NCBI GenBank assembly: GCA_029298735.1
Contig: JANSLP010000188.1
Span: forward strand, 1-61,359
Direction of reading: 5' to 3'
DNA length: 61,359 nt
DNA from: Ophiostoma sp. CBS 140.51
Lineage: Eukaryota > Ascomycota > Sordariomycetes > Ophiostomatales > Ophiostomataceae
Shown: positions 41,269 to 50,107 of the stretch, piece after piece
Numbering within the stretch: the first letter of the stretch is position 1
Layout of the letters: each line of letters starts with the position of its first letter
The notes under the pieces: generated by a model
Databases searched by the model: none
What the model was told of the DNA's origin: nothing
What the model saw: the letters and a program-made list of their open reading frames with translations, nothing else
Translations under genes and position numbers: made by a program

Positions 41269-43116
41269 CTACCGCCAGTAGTTGTTGTCAAAACCACCGC
41301 CCTGGGCACCTGGTGCGCCGTGGTCATATTTGTTTTGATTGCCGTACGAGGGGCCGTTCCTTGGGCTGCCGTAGCCGCTGTTGTTGCCGCCGTTGTTGTA
41401 GCCATTGCTGGCATCGTATCCAGGACCGGCACTGGCACTCCGCCAGCCAGCGTTGTTGGCGGTGTAGCTGCGCTGTGGTGTCGGGGCGACAAAGGCAGGC
41501 GACTGGGACCGCACAATGTTGTCATACACAGGGTTCGACGAAGAAGGAGCCGGGGAGGCACGCATCTGCGCGTTGGGGGCCGAGAAGCTGCGCGAGGCGG
41601 TGCTGCCGGGGCCGTAGGTGGGCGATGTGGGCGACGAAAGACCGGGAATGGGCGAGTGCATCGGCGAGACAGGCGGGTGGGGAGACTGCATGCGGCCATC
41701 CTGGTGGGGGCTGCGGCTGCCATTGTTGTTGTACATGTTGCGGTTGTTGTAGCCAGCGCCAGGGCTTTGGGGTGTGCTGTTGTTGAAGCCACGGTCGTGG
41801 GCGGGGCTCTGAGCACCATTGGCCATGAGCGGCATAGGGCTGCGCATAGCAGAAGCAGCTGTCATACCAGCCGCGCCGCCAACAGCCGCACCACCCAAAG
41901 CAGCGGCACCCCATGCGCGCTCTTTCTCGTCGGCGATGCTGTCGGGCGTCTGGGGCACATTGTAGGCACCGGCAGTGGCACTGCCGTCCTTGGCCATGTC
42001 ACGGGCGTTGTATTCGGCGCCCTCGTTGGTCAAGCTGTCCGGGTCGATGCCGGCCTTCTTGAACTGCTCGAGCTCCAGACGCTCGGCCTGCAGGCGCTGC
42101 TCGTACAGGCGGTTCTCCTCCCGTCCACGCTTGCGCTGCTTGATGCAGTAGTACAGACCAACAGCCACAATAATGGCACCAACGGCACCGGCGGACGAGT
42201 AGACGGCAATGTGGGCGACGGGCGAGAGCTTGTTCCATTTCTCAGTCAATGTCTCGGCGGGCTTGGCGTTGATAGTCTCGACAGCAGTAGAGTTGCCGGC
42301 CGCAATCTTGATGCTCTGCCAGGAGCCCGTGTGGTCGCCATAAGAGTACTCCTTGCCGGAGCTGTAGTCGGTCACGCGGGCGCTCTTGACGTACATGTTG
42401 AAGGGGCCCTTGCTGTAGTCGGTGTCGCCGCCAGCCCACTCGCGGGTGCCCTCGGGCAGTGTCGGGTCACCGCCGGCCCAGATGCCGAGCGAGATACGGA
42501 CGGGTGTCTGCGGGTAGTTGAAGGTGCTGTTGGCGTCCTTGGGCAGAAGCGTGCGGACCTTGCTGCCATCAATGTAGTAGGTGAGCGACTCGTTGGTCCA
42601 GACGGTGGTGTAGTTGTGGAAGTCGCTGCTGATGCCGCCGTTGACTGGGTAGTAAATGGCATTGTTGAAGTCCTGACGGCCCTTGCCAAAGTAGTTGGTC
42701 TCGACATACGAGTCATTGCCGCCCATAAATTCGAGATCGATCTCGTCCAGGTCGTCGCTCAAAAACATGACGGACGAGATGATACCGGTGCCGCTGGCGG
42801 CCTTGATCATCATCTCGGTGCGGCCAAAGAAGATGTAAAACGAGGAGCGGATCGTGGGCGAGTCGCCCTGCTTGTTGATGGTGAACTGGGCGCCGTTCTC
42901 TTCAGAGTAGGTAACGGAGCCGGCGGTGGGCACCCAGAAGTCGGCCGAGGGCGTCGAGTTGAAGATGAACATGTGGTCGGTGCCGAAAGCCGGATCGGCT
43001 GGGCAGTTTGTCGTGTTGAGCGGCTGGCATTGCGTCGTGACCTGGGCAGTAGCGCTGTGTGCAAAAAGGGAGAGAGCCGCGGCGGCGAGGGCCAACGGCG
43101 AGAAGAGTCGTGTCAT
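41269..43116 (-). CDS. Crh-type GH16 chitin-glucan transglycosylase with membrane anchor
   Basis: A 615-residue single-exon protein. The signal peptide ends near residue 25 (AHSATAQ). The GH16 domain has the Crh active site DEIDLEF at 124-130 (E125 nucleophile, E129 acid/base). Crh enzymes link chitin to beta-glucan in the wall. A membrane helix follows at about 300-323 (IAVYSSAGAVGAIIVAVG), then basic residues and a long Ser/Pro/Asn/Gly-rich tail of about 290 residues, predicted cytoplasmic. Most Crh proteins end in a GPI signal; this one does not. The ATG at 43116 was chosen because it starts the signal peptide. The upstream leader is pyrimidine-rich. Confidence 0.9.
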   Translation of the reverse strand: MTRLFSPLALAAAALSLFAHSATAQVTTQCQPLNTTNCPADPAFGTDHMFIFNSTPSADFWVPTAGSVTYSEENGAQFTINKQGDSPTIRSSFYIFFGRTEMMIKAASGTGIISSVMFLSDDLDEIDLEFMGGNDSYVETNYFGKGRQDFNNAIYYPVNGGISSDFHNYTTVWTNESLTYYIDGSKVRTLLPKDANSTFNYPQTPVRISLGIWAGGDPTLPEGTREWAGGDTDYSKGPFNMYVKSARVTDYSSGKEYSYGDHTGSWQSIKIAAGNSTAVETINAKPAETLTEKWNKLSPVAHIAVYSSAGAVGAIIVAVGLYYCIKQRKRGREENRLYEQRLQAERLELEQFKKAGIDPDSLTNEGAEYNARDMAKDGSATAGAYNVPQTPDSIADEKERAWGAAALGGAAVGGAAGMTAASAMRSPMPLMANGAQSPAHDRGFNNSTPQSPGAGYNNRNMYNNNGSRSPHQDGRMQSPHPPVSPMHSPIPGLSSPTSPTYGPGSTASRSFSAPNAQMRASPAPSSSNPVYDNIVRSQSPAFVAPTPQRSYTANNAGWRSASAGPGYDASNGYNNGGNNSGYGSPRNGPSYGNQNKYDHGAPGAQGGGFDNNYWR

Positions 43117-45666
43117 GGCGGATGAGTTGTCGTGTGTTATCTGGCCAGCAGGTGTGATATGAGTTGTGTATGTATCAAAGGAAGGTGGTGATGATGTGTT
43201 GATGTTGATGGCGTCAAGCCAAGTGAGGCGATTCTCATAGATCGTGATATCTACCAGAGGTAGTAGTAAAGGGAGAGACTGATGACAAAAATCAAAAGCA
43301 AAATGTAAAACAAAAACGGCAAATGCAGACAATCAATCGACTCAATGCGTCGAGATAAGGAACGGCACGAGATCTCACGAGATGAAGAGATCACGCAAAA
43401 CAAAGCGGCGAGGCGCGAAGAGGAGGGAAAATGAGTAGAAGGAGGGAAAGGGAGGGAGAGACGTTGACGCGAAGAGTGGAAAGAAGGAGAGGACGCTGTC
43501 AAAGCCAAGCAAACAACTGCTGGGGAAGGAAGGAATGAAGCAAGATGAGGCAAAAGTCCTCCCTTTGACGACTACAGACTGCTGGGGGTAGGAAAAGTGA
43601 AGGAAAGAGCGATACCTGTCTGCGGCGAAATTAAAGGGCAGGAAAGAGCGAGCCACAAAGGCGAGGCAGGTGAGGTAGGAGAGACTCGACAGAGCATCGC
43701 ACAGGGTAGGTGCCACATCCAAACAGGAAAGAACGAAGGGGTAAAAGTGAAGAAAGACTCAAAAAGAAAGGGGTGACGGGGGTCGCCAGTGAAGCCGCTA
43801 GGCCCATCCGGGGCACAGAAGGGAGCGTCAATGCGACTTAAGCTTGAGGGGGACAAGAATAAGAAACAGGCTACAGACGAGCAGAAGCATAAAGATGCAC
43901 AATACTTTATTTCGCGACGGGGACGTTTGGTGGTGCTCCATGTGGGATCCACGCCATTGGAGGCTGTGATTGGCTGCGGCTGGAAGCGGCGGCTGCTGGT
44001 TGGACGGTGGTTCGCTAGCCCGCCTAGTCAGGGGTAAAAAGAGCCCACTGCTTCTGCGACGTGAGCCAGGTTCGCCAGGTATGGGCGGCTTGTTGGGCCC
44101 AGTTGTGCCTGTCATTTTGTGACATTTGTGCTCTTTTGTGCCTGGTTCTTGCTGCAGGGGCAGTGGCCACCACGGCCGTGCCTGCCAAAACCAGGGAAGC
44201 CCCGTCCTCTCTTTCCACTTCACTGGTGCTCGACTTGCTCTTTCCTCTTTCAGAGGCGCAGCCAAGCGGCAAGCGATCGTCCCCAAGAAAAAGAGAAAGA
44301 GATGCTGAACAGCGATCCCCCAGGCAGGAACGCACTTTCCACGTTACTAACAGTGTAAATTAATCTAATCACGGCAGGATCGACTGTGTCCGTCTCTCAT
44401 AAATGCCTGGGTTGCCGCCAAATGACCGAACCGACCCAAAATGAACGCTGGGCAGGTTTGGAAGGTGCATAAGATGCACAAAAACCTATGATCGCAATCT
44501 CTTCAAAAGGACGACCCCCCAAAGAATATGTTGCGCTTCTTTGCCGTCTTTCCTTGATAACAGCGACAGACTAACACTACACGGTGCGCTTACAACGGCC
44601 ACTAAAGTCGCCTTAGTCTGCCAACTAGTTGCAAGATGCATGCCCACATGGACTTTGTTTGCTCTTTAGCAAAAGAAGGGTCCTTTTCGACCTTTTGGCC
44701 TTCTTGTTGGAATTTTGGTCCGGCCGTACGTACGGTGTGTTCATTACGTTGTAGTATTTTTGTCTTGCATCGTGTGCAACCATTTTGCGCATGTGGAGGC
44801 CATGCAAGAATAAAAGAAAACCAAAACCAGGAAAAGAAAAGAGAACAAAAATATTGGCTGTTTCAGGTCTATCATGTCTTTGGTTTCAATGTTTGACGCT
44901 GTGTGACCAGGGCCAGGCCATGTATCTCGGTTCATCAATTTTGTGCGATGGAATCACAGGTGGCCGGAGGCGAGGAGTGCACAAAGAAAGATAAGAGACG
45001 AGGGGCCCTGGGAGAAGAGGAGAAGAGGGCCTTTTTGAGGTCATCACTGGTTGGCCTCTTTTCGGCCTGGCGGAATGTGGGATGAAATACTTGCAGACTT
45101 ATGTGGTTGGCAGCTAAAAGAGAGAAAGAGAGAGGGGCGGGCAGATCGACAGACACAGACCTACAGGGTCTGTTTTCTTGGTTCTCGGCGGCACGATCTT
45201 GGCCAAATGTATCGACGTTGCACGGAGGACGGAGTCTGTGTACGGAAGGCAAAATCAAGAAGAAAAAGCGTATCGCCAGGACTCAGAACACAAGACGATC
45301 AACAAATGCCAACAAACTCCAAGGTAGGACATACGTGTAAACCAAAAATATTTTGTCTATTCCCAAATCAATCTTCCATCTACGTCTGAAGAAGCTGAAC
45401 CTGTGTCTATATGCGCTGTACGGAGCAAGGCCAAAAAGAAAGTGAAGAAAGCAAAAGCATGAGGCCTGTGAATAAGTGTAAAAAAACAGAAACAGTAAAT
45501 GAGAAACCAGAGCGTGAAAGTGTGAAGCAACAAAAAAAAAACAAGATCCGTCTATGCAACATTAAATAGCGTAAAGGACAATGGCGAAGCAAGAATGAAA
45601 ATGAAGAGAAAAGCAAGAAATATCATCAAAGAGAAAGTCATGAGATGTAAACACCGCACTCTGCGG
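43117..45666. other. 2.5-kb intergenic region, no gene seen
   Basis: The left part, 43250-43800, is purine-rich on the plus strand and is the pyrimidine-rich leader of the Crh gene. The rest shows no coding family or RNA gene that I recognise. Confidence 0.5.
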
Positions 45667-48600
45667 TTACTCCTCCTCGTCGTCCGTGTCTAGCGGCTTG
45701 GGCGTGCCCTTGGGCGAGTTGAGCCAGACAATCTCGCGCTGGCGGCGACGGTTCTCGCGCTCCTTCAAATCCTTCTTGGTCATCTTTCTCTTCTTCTTGG
45801 CTTTGAACTTGAGATCGCCCGTCGCGTTGTCCTCGACACCGCTGTTGACGGCGCTGGACACCACACTGCTCGACAGCGCCGGGGTGGCAATGCCGGCGGG
45901 GGTCATCATACCCGGGGTGGTGCGGCCGCTGCCGGGGCGGCTGGCGTCTTCAAAGCGGTCGTGGGAGATGGCGGTGTGGCCGCGGTGGGTCATGCGGCCG
46001 GCATCGACGTGCCACTGCTCCGAGGCCAGGGCGCCGACAAACTCTTCGTTGTGAGAAATCATGACGACACCGCCCTTGAAGTCGCGGATGGCGACGGCCA
46101 GACCACCGAGCGAGTCGCGGTCCAAGAAGTTCGTCGGCTCATCCAGGACCAGCAAGTGGGGATTGTTCCACATGGCACCGGCAATGACGACCTTGACCTT
46201 TTGGCCACCGGAGAGCGAACCAATCTCGTTGTGGTTGGCAATCTCCGGGTCCAAACCGAGATCCTCAAAGTGCTTGGAGATGATAGCGGGCTGCAGGTCA
46301 CGGAAACTGAGACCCTCGCGGGACGACTCGTGGTCGTCAAACTCCTGAATTAACTTGTCGAAGCCCAGGTCGAGCAGCGTCTCGCGCGTGACCATGGTGT
46401 TGTGCTTGGGCAGCATGAGCTTCCACTTGACCTCGTACTGGAAGGTCTTCTTGTACTTTTGGCGACCGACCAGCGTCTCGATCTGGCGCTTGCCCATGCC
46501 CTCGCCGAGCTCGACCCACTTCTCCATCTGCTCGCGGTCCTTGTCCGACACCATGCGCGTCTGCTTCATGTGCACCTCACGGTCGTCGCCATGCTGGTAG
46601 CGCCACTGCAGGTACTGGTTGGGCGTCTTCTCGAGGTGCATCTCGACGTGCTCCAGGGCGTGCTGTTTGATGTAGCCGATACGCAGGTTGGGGTGCTTCT
46701 CGACTTTGCCGCTGGTGGGGATGACCTCACCCGTCAGTAGCTTGATGAGCGTGGATTTGCCGGCACCGTTGGGGCCGATGACGGCGACACGCGACGACAG
46801 CGTCAGCTGGCACGAGGCGTCCGTCAGCGACGGCTTGGCGGCGCCAGGGTAGGTGAAGGACACGTTGGTCATGCGCACAATGGCGCGGGTCTGCGACTTG
46901 ATGCCCGACAGGATACCGGGAGGCGGGAACTTGAACTGGACCATGCTCGACGACAGTGTGTAGTAGCTCTTGGCCTCGGGGTGGATCTTGACGAACGTGG
47001 CCAGGTTGCCCTTGTAGTGAGCAAGCTTCTTGCCCGGCTCGTAGTGGTAGATGTCGGTGGTGACTTCGTCCAAGAAGCCAGAGTCGTGGGACACGATCAG
47101 ACTGGTGATCTCGGTGTTGTTCTTGAGGTACTTCTCCAGCCATGCAATGTTCTCAACGTCCAAGTGGTTAGTAGGCTCGTCCAGCAGCAGGACATCGGCC
47201 TTTTGGAGCATAGCACGGGCCAGCGCCAGCTTCATCTTCCAACCGCCAGAGAGCGAGCCGACCTTCTGGGCCTGGCGACCCTCAGGGCCAGCGGTGAAGC
47301 CAAACTCAGACAAGACAGACGAGATGCGCTCGCGGCCCTCCTGGGCAATGGTGGGGTCCTTGGCAACAAACTCGAGGATGCTAATCTCGGCATCCTCGCC
47401 CTGGTTGTGCTCGACGTAGCAGGTGCGCAGGACGTCCTGGGGCGGGAAGCCCTCCAGCTTGCCACCGGCGATACTGCGCATCAGAGTCGACTTGCCGGCA
47501 CCGTTGCGACCGACCAGGCCGTAGCGGTGGCCCTTGAGCAGGCGCATGTTGGTGTGGGACAGCAGCAGCATGCCACCGTAGCCGAGCGAGAAGTCGGCGT
47601 TGACAATCTCGACCTCGCCATCGTCCTCCTTCTCGGGGACACCAAACTTGCGCTGGTCCTCCTCAACGTAAAAAGTCTCGACAGCCTGACCGACGGCCGT
47701 GGGGTTGGCGACGAGGCTGGTCAGGTAGGAGCCGACCAGGTTGGCAATGCGGTTGACGTAGCGGAAGTTGGCGTCCTCAGCAATCATGGTCGAGAGGTAG
47801 GGGCGCAGGCCGTTGAAGACCTCGGTGTTGCCGGCCAGCAGACCGCCGTCGTTCTTGATGGCCTTGTCTAGGACCTTACCGGTGTCCTCGGGGGCCACCT
47901 TCTCGACCAGGACAGCTGTGCCGCTCTTGTCGGTAGCCATAGCAATATCCATGACGTTGAGCGCGCGCGTAGCCATCTCACGGACCTCGGGCAGCGAAGC
48001 GCGGTCCTTGACGGCCTTGACACCCGGCTGCAGCTTGGGCAGGAACGTACGGGCCTCAATGGGGTCGTGGACCAGCTTGGTAAGGTTCTCGGTGATGACG
48101 ACCGTCTGGCGCAGGACCTCCTGGGCAGTGTTGGGGTTGTTCAGCGAGCGTTCGAGGAAGGGGGTCAGCAGGGCGAGGACGGGCGAGGTGACGATGGCGA
48201 CGAAAGTGGTGTGGGCCAAGGCGTGGATGGCCTTCTGGAGAGTCGCGGCGGAGGGGTGCTGCATGGTGTCGATGAGCAGCGGGATGCGGGGCAAGACGTC
48301 GTCGTTGGACAGCAGCGTGGTGAGCGAGGTCATGGTGACGACGGCCTGCTTCTCGACCTCGGACTTGAGATCGCTCATGGCGCCCTCAGCCAACGGGATG
48401 AGCGTGGCGAGCTTGGAGCCCATCAGGTCGCGCAGGACGTCCTGCTCGATAGCCTCCTCCTTGGTGGTACCGAGAGCGATCTGGGTCTTGTCGGCCATGC
48501 GCTGCAGCAGCTTCAGAGCACCGACAGTGCCCTGCCACTTGCCTGTCTTCTTGCCGAGGTAGATGATGAGAGCAGGCAGCAGACCGGCAACAAGCGACTC

Positions 48601-49086
48601 GGCACGCAGATGAGTGAAGAGCGCATCGATACCGTACTGGGCGGCATCACGGACAACGCTGCCCTTGTCGGCGAGGGCGTCGAGAGCGCAGGCGACCATG
48701 CCGCCATCTTGCAACAAAAAGTTGACCTCGCTGGCGGCCTGCTTGGCCGGGAAGCGCTCAAAAAGGGCACCCAGCAGGTTCTGAGCACTCTCACGGCGGA
48801 GGCCGCTCTTCTTGTCGGCCGCAGCCTTCTTCACTTCGGCAAGGACTCCATAAGAAGTTAGGCCGCGAACGCCGACGGCCGGGTTCTCGAGGAGCACATC
48901 GCAGAGCTTGTAGGCGGCTTCGATGGAGGCGTTGGAGGTGGTCGCAGTGAAGACGTCGTTGAGGATGGCGGATACATCGGCCTGCGATGGCGCGCCGTCG
49001 GCCGCAGCGGCACCGGCGCCGGCAGCGACCTTGGGGATGAAGGGGAGGGCCTGGTGGTTCATGGGAGGCGAGACAGGATGAGGCAT
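45667..49086 (-). CDS. New1/Elf1-type ABC-F translation factor
   Basis: A 1139-residue single-exon protein (or 1131 if the second ATG at 49062 is used). HEAT repeats fill roughly the first 480 residues. Two ABC domains follow, with Walker A GRNGAGKST near 525 and GPNGAGKST near 770 and signatures LSGGWKMKLALARA and LSGGQKVKVV. A chromodomain-like insert (VGRQKYKKTFQYEVKWK) lies between the second Walker A and signature. The ending SPKGTPKPLDTDDEEE matches yeast New1 and S. pombe Elf1, not EF3, judged from memory. New1 acts on ribosomes in termination and recycling. The Gln/Asn prion-like N-terminus of yeast New1 is absent; residues 1-40 are Ala/Gly/Pro-rich instead. A strongly pyrimidine-rich leader precedes the start. 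Confidence 0.88.
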   Translation of the reverse strand: MPHPVSPPMNHQALPFIPKVAAGAGAAAADGAPSQADVSAILNDVFTATTSNASIEAAYKLCDVLLENPAVGVRGLTSYGVLAEVKKAAADKKSGLRRESAQNLLGALFERFPAKQAASEVNFLLQDGGMVACALDALADKGSVVRDAAQYGIDALFTHLRAESLVAGLLPALIIYLGKKTGKWQGTVGALKLLQRMADKTQIALGTTKEEAIEQDVLRDLMGSKLATLIPLAEGAMSDLKSEVEKQAVVTMTSLTTLLSNDDVLPRIPLLIDTMQHPSAATLQKAIHALAHTTFVAIVTSPVLALLTPFLERSLNNPNTAQEVLRQTVVITENLTKLVHDPIEARTFLPKLQPGVKAVKDRASLPEVREMATRALNVMDIAMATDKSGTAVLVEKVAPEDTGKVLDKAIKNDGGLLAGNTEVFNGLRPYLSTMIAEDANFRYVNRIANLVGSYLTSLVANPTAVGQAVETFYVEEDQRKFGVPEKEDDGEVEIVNADFSLGYGGMLLLSHTNMRLLKGHRYGLVGRNGAGKSTLMRSIAGGKLEGFPPQDVLRTCYVEHNQGEDAEISILEFVAKDPTIAQEGRERISSVLSEFGFTAGPEGRQAQKVGSLSGGWKMKLALARAMLQKADVLLLDEPTNHLDVENIAWLEKYLKNNTEITSLIVSHDSGFLDEVTTDIYHYEPGKKLAHYKGNLATFVKIHPEAKSYYTLSSSMVQFKFPPPGILSGIKSQTRAIVRMTNVSFTYPGAAKPSLTDASCQLTLSSRVAVIGPNGAGKSTLIKLLTGEVIPTSGKVEKHPNLRIGYIKQHALEHVEMHLEKTPNQYLQWRYQHGDDREVHMKQTRMVSDKDREQMEKWVELGEGMGKRQIETLVGRQKYKKTFQYEVKWKLMLPKHNTMVTRETLLDLGFDKLIQEFDDHESSREGLSFRDLQPAIISKHFEDLGLDPEIANHNEIGSLSGGQKVKVVIAGAMWNNPHLLVLDEPTNFLDRDSLGGLAVAIRDFKGGVVMISHNEEFVGALASEQWHVDAGRMTHRGHTAISHDRFEDASRPGSGRTTPGMMTPAGIATPALSSSVVSSAVNSGVEDNATGDLKFKAKKKRKMTKKDLKERENRRRQREIVWLNSPKGTPKPLDTDDEEE

Positions 49087-50107
49087 GATAGGGAGAAGAG
49101 GAGGGGGGAGAAAAGGCGTAAAAGAGAAGAAGGGGAGAAGAAAAGGGAAAGAGGAAGGAAGAGAAGAGAAGGAAAGAAGGAGGATAGAGGAGGGGGATGT
49201 CGAGGAAGGCGCGACTTGGTTTGGAGTGGAGATTGGTCGTTCAGACAAAAGCGGAAAGTGGCAGAAAAGGTGGGAAAAGCTGAGGCAGAAAGAGCGACCA
49301 CAGTCCCGTAAATCCACGCATGAGGCGATGGAGGGGAAGGAGCGAAGGAGCGAGAAAAGGGATCGCAAGTGGTCGCGGACTTGCGGTTTTCGAAAAGTGA
49401 AGTTTCAAGAGCAAAAGTGGACATGGAAAGAAAAGAAAGGAAAGGGAAGAGAAGAAGAAGGAGGAGAGGAGGGACAATATGGGAGAGTAGCCCACGAGCG
49501 AACTCTGTTCTCAAGGCGACAATCTATTGTGAGAAAAGTCTGACCCCGCCAAAAAAAATCTTAATACAATTTTTTTTCTTATCTTCCGGATTCTGCCACG
49601 CCTTCCTTATCAGAACTGATAGGCGGCGCCAACACGGTAGCCAACAGGCATGTGCTATGGGCGGTCAAGGGTTATGTAAGCGGGGCGATTGCCAACGGGC
49701 CGCTGTTTAGTGGTGCAGCGGTGGTTTTTTATAGTTTTGGGTAGTTCTAGGGGTCGAGGGGCAAGACACAGCGCTGTGGGCACTACAGGGGCCGTACGTT
49801 CGTAGTTGCCCTATTGGGCCTTACACGCGACGATAGCCAAACGCACTTTAGCCCGACATCAATGTGTTAGAATGAACTCATCCAACAGGCACAACTTTAT
49901 ATTTCTGTCATCCACAGAGGGCGGCTGGCAACACAAGAAACGCACAAATCGGTATGGGAAATAATTAAAAACATTGTACTAACGAAGCTAAAAAACAGAG
50001 GAAATACATAACCAACCAACGCCACGCGAAAATCAAAAACATTTGTCATCTCGTGTTTCTTTTGAGATGAACTTTATCCCCCACAACTGTCAATCTTCTC
50101 CCTCCTA
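49087..50107. other. Intergenic region with pyrimidine-rich New1 leader
   Basis: 49090-49480 is almost purely purine on the plus strand, so the New1 transcript leader is a long CU-rich tract, a feature common in fungal translation genes. The remainder contains no gene. Confidence 0.6.

Noticed and set aside
41320..43125. 601-codon open frame antisense to the Crh gene
   Set aside because: It mirrors the GC-rich codon pattern of the Crh gene; the translation has no domain and is Val/Gly/Arg-rich as expected for a shadow frame.
45667..49086. Calling the ABC-F gene elongation factor 3
   Set aside because: The C-terminal signature and chromodomain-like insert match New1/Elf1 rather than EF3.
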